From the NCBI GenBank assembly GCA_016787785.1, contig JAEUTO010000011.1, positions 62,001 to 126,000 on the forward strand: a DNA stretch of 64,000 bases, written 5' to 3'. Positions 33,800 to 42,597 of the stretch are shown here, one piece after another. The notes beneath the pieces were generated by a model. The model saw only the letters and a program-made list of their open reading frames with translations, ran no database searches and was not told where the DNA came from. The first letter of the stretch is position 1. Every line of letters begins with the position of its first letter. The stretch is from Bacteroidia bacterium. Its GTDB lineage: Bacteria; Bacteroidota; Bacteroidia; B-17B0; Aurantibacillaceae. A program made the translations under genes and the position numbers.

Positions 33800-33807
33800 T
33801 AACTTTG
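33800..33807 (+). promoter_or_regulatory. -7 element of the PhoB-like regulator (TAACTTTG)
   Basis: Exact TAnnTTTG match 46 nt before the ATG at 33853. The box pair at 33730-33766 is just upstream, so autoregulation is possible. Confidence 0.5.
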
Positions 33808-33852
33808 GGGAATGGGCTTTGTGGTAATTTTACGCAGACACACGAACAAAAT

Positions 33853-34536
33853 ATGAGCAATTCTAATTTTAAAATACTGTTGGTTGATGACGAGCCGGAT
33901 ATTGTAGAGTTTTTAGGTTACAATTTAAAAAAAGAAGGCTACACCATACTCACCGCCAATAACGGCAAAGACGCTGTAGAGATCGCCAAAAAAGAAATAC
34001 CTCACTTAATAGTACTCGACGTAATGATGCCTGATATGGATGGTATAGAAACCTGCCGTGAATTACGTGAACAAAAAAATTTACAGGAAGTATTAATTGC
34101 TTTTTTAACTGCCCGCAGCGAAGATTATACGCAAATTGCAGGTTTTGAGGTTGGCGCTGATGATTATATCACAAAACCAATTAAGCCCCGCGTTTTTATT
34201 AGCCGCGTAAAAGCGTTATTACGCAGGTTACAGGCAAATAATATTTCAGAGTCGGTTATAGAATTTGGTAACATTCGTATTGATAAAGAAAAACACGTTG
34301 TTTATAAAGGTCAGGAAGAAATTGCTTTACCTAAAAAAGAATTTAAATTATTCTCATTACTTAGCAGCAAACCCGGTAAAGTTTTTACCCGCGAATTTAT
34401 TTTAGATACCGTTTGGGGCGACGAAGTAGTTGTAGGTGATAGAACCATTGATGTACACATTCGTAAACTTCGCGAAAAAATTGGCGACGATTATTTTAAG
34501 ACCGTAAAAGGCGTTGGCTATAAATTTGAGTTTTAA
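33853..34536 (+). CDS. PhoB/OmpR-type response regulator
   Basis: 227 aa with the start chosen at MSNSNFKILLVDDEP; an in-frame ATG at 33805 adds an unlikely 16 residues. The receiver has D12-D13, phosphoacceptor D56 (LIVLDVMMPDMDG), FLTARS and DYITKPI. The winged helix reads LPKKEFKLFSLL...GDRTIDVHIRKLREKIG...VKGVGYKFEF. No kinase gene is adjacent, so its partner is encoded elsewhere. It is a likely regulator of the divergent TonB receptor and the T9SS protein behind it. Confidence 0.94.
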   Translation: MSNSNFKILLVDDEPDIVEFLGYNLKKEGYTILTANNGKDAVEIAKKEIPHLIVLDVMMPDMDGIETCRELREQKNLQEVLIAFLTARSEDYTQIAGFEVGADDYITKPIKPRVFISRVKALLRRLQANNISESVIEFGNIRIDKEKHVVYKGQEEIALPKKEFKLFSLLSSKPGKVFTREFILDTVWGDEVVVGDRTIDVHIRKLREKIGDDYFKTVKGVGYKFEF

Positions 34537-34666
34537 TTCCTCTTGTTTTAACGGCAAAAATCGTACTTTTTTTGTGAATTGACGGGGCTTTAAGGCCTAT
34601 AAGGCACAAAAACACTTTTTCATTATTTCTTCTCGGAAAATATAATTAGATTAGTAAATCGAACTA

Positions 34667-36343
34667 ATTAAAAAATATCTGTTTCCGGGAATTATTTCCC
34701 TGTTTTTTTCTTTACAAACAATTGCACAGCAAAGTGTTATTGATTCGCTTAAACTTTTATTAACCACTGCCAAACACGATACCACGCGCTGTGCTCTCCT
34801 TAATTCCATTATAGAATCAGAAAGCGACGATACTGTTTGGCCCGAGTATAACGACCAGCTTTTTGCACTCGCCAAAAAAAATGCAGCTAGTTCAAATCCC
34901 ACACTAAAAAAATTGTATTTAACGCATATGGCCAATGCCCTTAACAATATGGGCTACCTGGCCGAGCAACAAGGCGATCTGCCTTTGGCTTTGGACTACG
35001 ATCACCGTAGTTTAAAGATCCAGGAACAAATAAACAATAAAAAAGGCATTGCCACTTCTTTAAATAATATAGGTGTTATTTATTATAATCAAGGTCAAAT
35101 TCCAAAAGCATTAAAATACTATCACAAAAGTTTAAGGATCCAGGAAGAAATGCGTGACAGTGTTGGTGTTACAACTACCCTAACAAACATTGGGCTTATA
35201 TATGGCAAACAAGGCGAAATTACAAAAGCCATGAGCTACTTTAATAAAAGTTTAACAATACAGGAAGCTATAAAAGATAAATTGGGTGTTGCCAACACGC
35301 TTACACACATTGCCACTATTTTTGAGAATCAAGGCGATATTCCAAAAGCGTTGGAGTATTATCACAAAAATTTGAAGGTTCAGGAAGAACTTCGCGATAA
35401 AGGAGGAATTGCGAATTCTTTGATGAACATTGGAATAGTTTATAAAAAGCAAGATGATCTTAGCAAAGCCCTGATCTATTTTATGAAAAGTCTTAAGTTA
35501 AATCAAGAGTTAAAAGATCGCTCAGGCATTACACGCAATATAAATAACATCGGCGTTATTTATTTTCAACAAAAAAATCCAAAAAAAGCTTTAGAGTATT
35601 ATAATCAAAACTTAAAGATACAGGAAGAGATGTTTGATAAAGCTGGCATGGCCTATTCCTTTAATAATATGGGCACGGCCTACTCCGAACTAAAACAATT
35701 TGATAAGGCCTTAGAGTGTTTTTTAGCAAGTTTAAAAATCAGAGAAGAAACAAAAGATAAAAGAGGCGTATCAACTGCCTTAAACAATTTATCTATGCTC
35801 ATGAGCCAAACAGGAAAAATAAATTTGGCACTCGACTATGGTAAACGCAGCTTACAACTTGCTAAAGAGTTAGAGTTTCCGGAAAATATTCGTCTGGCAG
35901 AACATAGCCTTGCACAAGCCTATGAAGTAGAAAAAAATTATAGGGAAGCCTTTGCGCATTACAAACAATACATTATTTACCGTGATAGTATTAATAACGA
36001 AACAACACGCAAGGCCAGTATTAAAAGTCAGCTTAAGTATGATTATGAAAAAAAGGAAGCCGTAATAAACGAGCAGCAGGAAAAAGAAAGAGCAATTGCG
36101 GCAGAAAAAGACGGATTTCAAAAAATAGTGATCGCATCGGTTGTTTTGGGTTTGGTGTTGGTAATTATCTTTGCTGCATTTGTGTTTCGTAGTTTAAGCA
36201 TTACACGTAAGCAAAAAATAATTATTGAAGTAAAGCAAAAAGAAATACTGGATAGTATAAATTATGCCAGGCGCATACAACTATCGCTTTTGCCACAAGA
36301 AAAGTATATTGCTAAACACCTGCAAAAAATAAATAAAAATTGA
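34667..36343 (+). CDS. TPR-array unit 1: signal peptide, TPRs, membrane segment, coil
   Basis: About 558 codons. The frame opens after a stop at 34655-34657, and the signal peptide (KKYLFPGIISLFFSLQTIAQ) begins directly after an ATT at 34667; no ATG/GTG/TTG precedes it. The first in-frame ATG (34919 region) would remove the signal peptide and the conserved opening V-I-D-S-L-K-L-L-L-T-T-A-K-H-D-T-T-R-C. Either ATT is used as start or the gene has lost its start. About eight 40-residue TPRs follow (GDIPKALEYYHKNLKVQEELRDK), then a charged coil, a membrane segment (IASVVLGLVLVIIFAAFVF) and the end LDSINYARRIQLSLLPQEKYIAKHL. The SpoIIE domain of typical relatives is absent. Confidence 0.7.
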   Translation: MKKYLFPGIISLFFSLQTIAQQSVIDSLKLLLTTAKHDTTRCALLNSIIESESDDTVWPEYNDQLFALAKKNAASSNPTLKKLYLTHMANALNNMGYLAEQQGDLPLALDYDHRSLKIQEQINNKKGIATSLNNIGVIYYNQGQIPKALKYYHKSLRIQEEMRDSVGVTTTLTNIGLIYGKQGEITKAMSYFNKSLTIQEAIKDKLGVANTLTHIATIFENQGDIPKALEYYHKNLKVQEELRDKGGIANSLMNIGIVYKKQDDLSKALIYFMKSLKLNQELKDRSGITRNINNIGVIYFQQKNPKKALEYYNQNLKIQEEMFDKAGMAYSFNNMGTAYSELKQFDKALECFLASLKIREETKDKRGVSTALNNLSMLMSQTGKINLALDYGKRSLQLAKELEFPENIRLAEHSLAQAYEVEKNYREAFAHYKQYIIYRDSINNETTRKASIKSQLKYDYEKKEAVINEQQEKERAIAAEKDGFQKIVIASVVLGLVLVIIFAAFVFRSLSITRKQKIIIEVKQKEILDSINYARRIQLSLLPQEKYIAKHLQKINKN

Positions 36344-36494
36344 AACACATAGAAAACATAGTTAAATGTGTTAGATCGATCCTCAATTCTTACAAAAGAA
36401 CACATAGCCAATTCTGCCTTCGGCAGAATTATCTGTGTAACTTTATGCACAAAGTTGTTCCCTATGAAACTATGTGCTCTATGTGGTTAAAAAA
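36343..36494. repeat. Dispersed CTATGTGGTTAA-type repeat between units 1 and 2
   Basis: A spacer of degenerate ACACATAG/CTATGTG repeats with a perfect internal hairpin AATTCTGCC-ttc-GGCAGAATT (36410-36430). It ends CTCTATGTGGTTAA, like the ends of the repeats at 289-380 and 12880-12917. The ATG inside this end (36481) is the likely start codon of the next gene. Confidence 0.7.
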
Positions 36495-39400
36495 AATTGC
36501 GTTAATACTGTTTCTTTTTCCCTTTTTCTTTTCTGCTCAAAACACCAGTAGTGAGTTAAGTCGAACCATAGACTCGCTTAAACTTGCTCTTAAAAAAGCC
36601 GATCATGATACCGTACGCTGCTCTATTTTAATGACGCTTGCAGAAACGGCCAGCGAAGAAGAATGGCCACTTTTTAATGAACAATTAAAAAATATTGCCG
36701 AAAAAAATATTGCAAAAAATGACAGAAATAAAAAGATTTTTTTAAAATACCTTGGTGTTGGATTAAATAATATGGGTGTACTTAACGACATTCGCGGCAA
36801 CAGCCAGTTAGCTTTAGAATATTATCTTAAAAGCATAAAGCTATTTGAAGAGCTAGGCGATAAAAATGCTACTGCAGGTGCGTTAAACAACGTTGGTTTT
36901 ATTTATAATAACCAGGGCGATATTGAAAAAGCACTAGAATGGTTTCACAAGAGCTTAAAAAATTATGAAGCACTAAACGATAAAAAAGGTATAGCAACCT
37001 CTTTACTTAACATTGGCACAATATATGAAGATCAGAATGATCTGGAAAAAGCTCTTGAATATTATCGCAATAGTTTAAATACACTGTTAACAACAGGAGA
37101 TAAAAAAAGTATAGCCTACGCCTTAAATAACATTGGCGCCACCTACACTAAACAACACAAAATTAGCGAGGCACTCGAATATCTTCAGCGAAGTTTAAAA
37201 TTAAGAGAGGAAATTAATGATAAGAATGGAATAGCTACTTCCTTAAATAATATTGGTACTGCATATAGTACCGCCGGAAATGATGAGGAAGCCCTTAATT
37301 ACAACAACGAAGGCTTAAAAATAAGAGAAGCAGTTGGCGATAAGCAAGGCATGGCCGCATCTTTAAACAACTCCGCCCGCCTGCTATACAAATTAGGTAA
37401 GTCTGAACAAGCTATTTCGTTTGCACAAAAAAGTTTATTGATATCAAACGAGCTGGGCTTTCCTGACAATATAAAAAATGCAGCGCTTTGCTTAAAAAAA
37501 ATTTATACGGCGCAAAAAAAATATAAAGAGGCCTACGAAATGTTTGAACTCGAAATTAAAATGAGTGACAGCATAAATAATCAGGAAACACAAAAAGCTG
37601 CCATTAAAAAACAAATGCAGTACAGCTATGAGAAAAAAGAAATAGAAATAAAAGCCGAACAGGAAAAAAAAGACGCAATTGTTAAAGAAGAATTAAAACA
37701 AAAAGAAAAAGAACGCAATTATTTTATTGTGGGGTTTATTTTGGTTGGAATTCTGGCCTTGTTTATTTTTAGGAGCTTTAAACAAAAACAAAAAGCAAAT
37801 AAAATTATTTTAGAACAAAAGCAATTGGTAGACGAAAAGCAAAAAGAAATTCTGGATTCCATTCATTACGCAAAAAGAATTCAAACTGCATTATTGCCAA
37901 GTGAAAAGTATATTCAAAAAAATTTAAAGGGCCTACATAAAAATGCACTTTCGTTTATCTTCTGTCTTTTGTCCCTTATAACTTTTTCAGGTGAAATCGA
38001 TTCACTAAAACACGCTCTTAAAAAAGCGACACACGATACAACGCGCTGCAAAATTTTAATTGCCATGGTAGAGGCGGAAAATAGCGACGAACTTTGGCAC
38101 GCATATAATACGCAGCTAAAAACACTTGCCGAAAAAAATATTGCCGCTGGCGGACCCCTCAAAAAAATATATTTGAACTACCTTTCTACTGCCCATAATA
38201 ATATCGGCGTTGGGGCAACCTACTATGGAAATAATAATCTCGCGCTTGAAAATTTCCAAAAGAGTTTAGAAATAAGTAAAGCGCTTGGTGATAAAAAAGG
38301 CATAACAGAATCGTTAAACAATATTGGCTATGTATATGATGTACAGGGCAACATTCCCATGGCACTTGAGTATTTTCATCAATCTTTAAAGCTTCATGAA
38401 GAACTGAAAAACGATCACGGCATTGCCAACACCCTAAATAATATTGCTACCATTTATGGAAGACAAGGTGAAAAAGATAAAGCACTAGAGTACCATTACA
38501 AAAGCCTGCGAACACGGGAACGGATAAACGACAAAGCCGGCATAGCCCAATCGTTAAATAATATAGGCGCTCTTTACGATAAGGATGGTGGAACAAGCGC
38601 GCTCGAATATTATCAAAAGAGTTTAGCCATTTACATAGAGCTTGGCGATAACCTTGGGATAGCTAATGCATCTAACAACATTGGCTCTATTTATCACCGA
38701 CAAGGAAACAGTTCTTTAGCCTTAACCTATTTCATTAAAAGCTTAAAGATACATGACGAACTTGGCAATAAAAGCGGGTCGGCTTTTACACTAAATAATA
38801 TTGCATCCTTATTCTATAAAATTAAAAGTTTTGATCAGGCATTATCTTATGCCCAAAAGGGCATGGTGGTTGCCAGAGAGGTTGGTTATCCCGAAAGGAT
38901 AAAAAATTCGGCCGATATTTTAAAGAGAATATTCCTTCAGCAAAAAAAATACAAAGAAGCTTTTGAAATGTATGAACTGGAGATCAAAATGCGCGATAGT
39001 CTTAACAACCAGGAAACGCAAAAAGCCGCTGTTAAAAAACAGCTGCAATACGATTACGAGAAAAAAGAACTGGAAATAAAAGCAAATCAGGATAAAAAAG
39101 ACGCCATAGCAAAGGCCGAACTAAAGCAAAAAGAAAACGAACGTAATTATTTTATTGTCGGTTTTGGTTTAGTATTGGCGCTAGCGTTATTTATTTTACG
39201 TGGCTACAAACAAAAACAAAAAGCCAACGCAATTATTCTTCAACAGAAAGATTTGGTTGACGAAAAACAAAAAGAAATTTTAGATTCCATTCATTATGCC
39301 AAACGAATACAAACTGCTTTATTGCCAAGCGAACGATATATAGATAAAAGTTTGAAGCAATTAAACAATAAAACTCTTTTATCATTGATCTTTTGTCTTT

Positions 39401-42400
39401 TATCATTTTGCTCATTTTCGCAAAGTATGGATTCACTAAAACTTGCACTAAAAAACGCTAAACACGATACAACACGCTGTAATGTTCTAAATGCAATGAT
39501 CGAAGCTGAGGGTGATGATAATATTTGGCCCCGGTACAATGAACAATTAAAACAACTTGCCGAAAAGAACATTACCAATAATTCAGAGTCAAAAAATGTT
39601 TTCTTAAAACACCTTGCGTCAACCTTGAATAACATCGGCTATCTGGCCAATCAACAGGGTGATATTACCAGGGCATTGGAATATTATAATAAGAGCCTAA
39701 AAATTGAAGAAGAGTTAGGGGATAAAGATGGAATAGCGCTCTCTTTAAACAACATTGGTGCTATTTATAAAAATCAAGGCAATATCCCAAAAGCATTAGA
39801 TTATTATGATAAAAGTTTAAAGATCCAGGAAATTATTGGCAATAAAAAAGGAATAGCAATTTCTTTAAATAACATTGGGGTTATTTATAAAAACCAGGGC
39901 GGCATCCCTAAGGCATTAGAGTATTTTCACAAGAGTTTGAAGATCAGAGAAGAGATTGGAGATAAACGCGGAATATCAACTTCCTTAATCAACATTGGAG
40001 ATATTTATCAAAACCAGGGCGACCTGCCAAATGCATTAGCGTATTTTAAAAAAAGCTTAAAGATCAGGGAAGAAACAGGAGATAAAAAAGGAAAAGCAGA
40101 TGCATTAAGCCACGTAGGTCTTATTTATAAAAAGCAGGGCAACATCCCCAAAGCTCTGGAGTATTATAACAGCAGTTTAAAGATCCACGAGGAGCTTGGC
40201 GAAAAAAAAGGAATAGCGTATTCTTTAAACAACATTGGGGTTATTTATGATAATCACAACGATATTCCCAAAGCTTTAGAATTTTATCAGAAGAGCTTTA
40301 AGATCCATGAAGAAATTGGAGATAAAACGGGAATATCGCACTCTTTAAACAGCATCGCTATACTTACATTAAGGAAAGGACAAATTAAGGAGGCGCTTGT
40401 AATTGCCGGCAAAGGAATGCAAGTGGCTAAAGAGTTGGGCTTTCCTGAACTAATTAAAAGTTCGGCAAACACGCTTAAATCGATCTTTCAAAAATTAAAT
40501 AATTACAAAGGTGCATTTGAAATGTTTGAGTTGGAAATTAAAATGAGAGACAGTATTAATAACCTGGAAACTCAAAAAGCCAGTGTCAAAAAACAAATGC
40601 AATATGAATACGAGAAAAAAGAATTACAAACAAAAGCAGAGCAGGATAAAAAAGATACCATTGCAAAAGCCGAATTAAAACAAAAAGAAAACGAGCGTAA
40701 TTATTTTATAGCAGGTTTTGGTTTAGTATTGGTGTTGGCACTATTTATTTTACGCGGATACAAACAAAAACAAAAAGCCAATGCAATTATTTTACATCAA
40801 AAACATTTAGTAGACGAAAAACAAAAAGAGATCTTAGATTCTATTCATTATGCTAAACGCATACAGTCGGCTCTGTTGCCGAGTGAAAAGTATATTGATA
40901 AAAGTTTGAAGCAACTCAATAAAACGGTTTTGTCTTGTATCTTATGCTTAATGTCTTTTTTCTCATTCTCTCAAAATGTTGATTCGTTAAAACTATTACT
41001 TAAAAATGCCAAACACGATACAACACGCTGTACTATTTTATCCAAACTATCAGAGTTGGCAGCGGAAGAGGAGTGCCCTGTTTTTAACGCACAATTAGAA
41101 TTAATAGCCCGTGATCATCTCGCAAGGTCTGAGGCAGATAAAAATTTTTATCTCAAACAGCTAGGCATTTCGTTAGTGAATAATGGTTATTTTTCTCATC
41201 AAGCAGGTAATTACAAAAAAGCAATTAGCGATTTTGAAAAAGGGCTTGAGATTCAAAAAAAATTACACGACACTGCCGGCATTATTTTGTCGTTAACCAA
41301 CATCGGCGTACTTTATCAGGATATTGGCGACCCGTTAAAATCATTGGATGTTTTTAACGACCAGTTAAAATATAACGCTGCTATAAAAGATAGGAAAGGC
41401 ATAGCAAATTCTCTTTTTAATATCGGCTCAGCCTATTACGATGAAGGCCTTCCGGCTAAAGCGGTTGAGTTTTACAACAAAAGTTTAAAAATTGAGGAGG
41501 AGATCGGTAATAAAGATGGCATTGCTTTTTGTTTAAACGATATTGCTTTGGTATATCAAAATCAAGGAGATATTCCTAAAGCCTTAGAATATCATTTTAG
41601 GTGTTTAAAGATCAGAGAGAACTTAAACACTAAGCCCGAAATAGCATATTCGCTTAATAATATTGGTTTAATTTATAAAGAGCAGCTCGAAACAGATAAG
41701 GCCCTGGCATACTATAATAAGTGTTTAAAAATTATGACAGAAATTGGCGATCAACCGGGCGTTGGTTTGGCGTCAAATAATATAGGGCTCGTTTTTATTG
41801 ACAGGAAGGAGTTTAACGTTGCGCTTAGCTACTTTACAAAAAGTTTAAATATCTATCAAAAGTTAGAGAACCCAAAAGGCCTTGCAAATGCTTTAAAAAA
41901 TATTGGCTTGGTATTAAAGTTTTTAGGAAAATATGACGAAGCAATTGAGAATTATTATAAAAGTTTAAAAATACAGCGAGAAATATTTGATGAAAAAGGA
42001 AAGACCAGAACTTTAATTGAATTGGCAAACCTTAAGTTAAAGCAAGATCTTCCTGATCAGGCGCTCGGCTTTGCTTCTGAGGCCATTATTGCTTCGAAAA
42101 AATTAGGTTTCCCATTGGAAATAAGGAATTCGGCAAATGTATTAAAAACTATATTCCAAAAACAAAATAAGTATAAAGAGGCATTTGAAATGTATGAGCT
42201 GGAAATTAAAATGCACGACAGCATTAATAACCAGGAAACGCAAAAAGCTACAGTTAAAAAACAAATGCAATATGAATTCGAGAAAAAAGAATTAGAAACA
42301 AAAGCAGAACAGGATAAAAAAGACGCCATTGCAAAAGCCGAATTAAAACAAAAAGAAAACGAACGTAATTATTTTATTGCCGGTTTTGGTTTAGTATTGG

Positions 42401-42597
42401 TGCTGGCGTTATTTATTTTACGCGGATACAAACAAAAACAAAAAGCCAATGCTATTATTCTGCAACAAAAACATTTGGTTGATGAAAAACAAAAAGAGAT
42501 CTTGGATTCCATTCATTACGCAAAACGCATACAAACTGCCTTAATACCCTCCGACAAATACATAGAAAAAGAATTAAAGAAATTACGCGAACGTTAG
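36481..42597 (+). CDS. Giant fused TPR protein containing array units 2-5
   Basis: 2,038 aa from the ATG at 36481 (MWLKKIALILFLFPFFFSAQ, a good signal peptide). The frame also runs open upstream to 36340, through repeat sequence. Four complete units follow without a stop: each has TPRs, a membrane segment (e.g. YFIVGFILVGILALFIF), a KQKQKANAIILQQKHLVDEKQ coil and ...YAKRIQTALLPSEKYI. A new hydrophobic SP-like segment then begins (about 37944, 39372 and 40924; e.g. LSLIFCLLSFCSFSQ). Internal units have no in-frame start codon. The topology alternates sensibly: each SP-like segment would return the chain to the periplasm. SpoIIE domains are missing. Intact fusion, polyprotein processing and decayed separate genes are the alternatives. 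Confidence 0.75.
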   Translation: MWLKKIALILFLFPFFFSAQNTSSELSRTIDSLKLALKKADHDTVRCSILMTLAETASEEEWPLFNEQLKNIAEKNIAKNDRNKKIFLKYLGVGLNNMGVLNDIRGNSQLALEYYLKSIKLFEELGDKNATAGALNNVGFIYNNQGDIEKALEWFHKSLKNYEALNDKKGIATSLLNIGTIYEDQNDLEKALEYYRNSLNTLLTTGDKKSIAYALNNIGATYTKQHKISEALEYLQRSLKLREEINDKNGIATSLNNIGTAYSTAGNDEEALNYNNEGLKIREAVGDKQGMAASLNNSARLLYKLGKSEQAISFAQKSLLISNELGFPDNIKNAALCLKKIYTAQKKYKEAYEMFELEIKMSDSINNQETQKAAIKKQMQYSYEKKEIEIKAEQEKKDAIVKEELKQKEKERNYFIVGFILVGILALFIFRSFKQKQKANKIILEQKQLVDEKQKEILDSIHYAKRIQTALLPSEKYIQKNLKGLHKNALSFIFCLLSLITFSGEIDSLKHALKKATHDTTRCKILIAMVEAENSDELWHAYNTQLKTLAEKNIAAGGPLKKIYLNYLSTAHNNIGVGATYYGNNNLALENFQKSLEISKALGDKKGITESLNNIGYVYDVQGNIPMALEYFHQSLKLHEELKNDHGIANTLNNIATIYGRQGEKDKALEYHYKSLRTRERINDKAGIAQSLNNIGALYDKDGGTSALEYYQKSLAIYIELGDNLGIANASNNIGSIYHRQGNSSLALTYFIKSLKIHDELGNKSGSAFTLNNIASLFYKIKSFDQALSYAQKGMVVAREVGYPERIKNSADILKRIFLQQKKYKEAFEMYELEIKMRDSLNNQETQKAAVKKQLQYDYEKKELEIKANQDKKDAIAKAELKQKENERNYFIVGFGLVLALALFILRGYKQKQKANAIILQQKDLVDEKQKEILDSIHYAKRIQTALLPSERYIDKSLKQLNNKTLLSLIFCLLSFCSFSQSMDSLKLALKNAKHDTTRCNVLNAMIEAEGDDNIWPRYNEQLKQLAEKNITNNSESKNVFLKHLASTLNNIGYLANQQGDITRALEYYNKSLKIEEELGDKDGIALSLNNIGAIYKNQGNIPKALDYYDKSLKIQEIIGNKKGIAISLNNIGVIYKNQGGIPKALEYFHKSLKIREEIGDKRGISTSLINIGDIYQNQGDLPNALAYFKKSLKIREETGDKKGKADALSHVGLIYKKQGNIPKALEYYNSSLKIHEELGEKKGIAYSLNNIGVIYDNHNDIPKALEFYQKSFKIHEEIGDKTGISHSLNSIAILTLRKGQIKEALVIAGKGMQVAKELGFPELIKSSANTLKSIFQKLNNYKGAFEMFELEIKMRDSINNLETQKASVKKQMQYEYEKKELQTKAEQDKKDTIAKAELKQKENERNYFIAGFGLVLVLALFILRGYKQKQKANAIILHQKHLVDEKQKEILDSIHYAKRIQSALLPSEKYIDKSLKQLNKTVLSCILCLMSFFSFSQNVDSLKLLLKNAKHDTTRCTILSKLSELAAEEECPVFNAQLELIARDHLARSEADKNFYLKQLGISLVNNGYFSHQAGNYKKAISDFEKGLEIQKKLHDTAGIILSLTNIGVLYQDIGDPLKSLDVFNDQLKYNAAIKDRKGIANSLFNIGSAYYDEGLPAKAVEFYNKSLKIEEEIGNKDGIAFCLNDIALVYQNQGDIPKALEYHFRCLKIRENLNTKPEIAYSLNNIGLIYKEQLETDKALAYYNKCLKIMTEIGDQPGVGLASNNIGLVFIDRKEFNVALSYFTKSLNIYQKLENPKGLANALKNIGLVLKFLGKYDEAIENYYKSLKIQREIFDEKGKTRTLIELANLKLKQDLPDQALGFASEAIIASKKLGFPLEIRNSANVLKTIFQKQNKYKEAFEMYELEIKMHDSINNQETQKATVKKQMQYEFEKKELETKAEQDKKDAIAKAELKQKENERNYFIAGFGLVLVLALFILRGYKQKQKANAIILQQKHLVDEKQKEILDSIHYAKRIQTALIPSDKYIEKELKKLRER

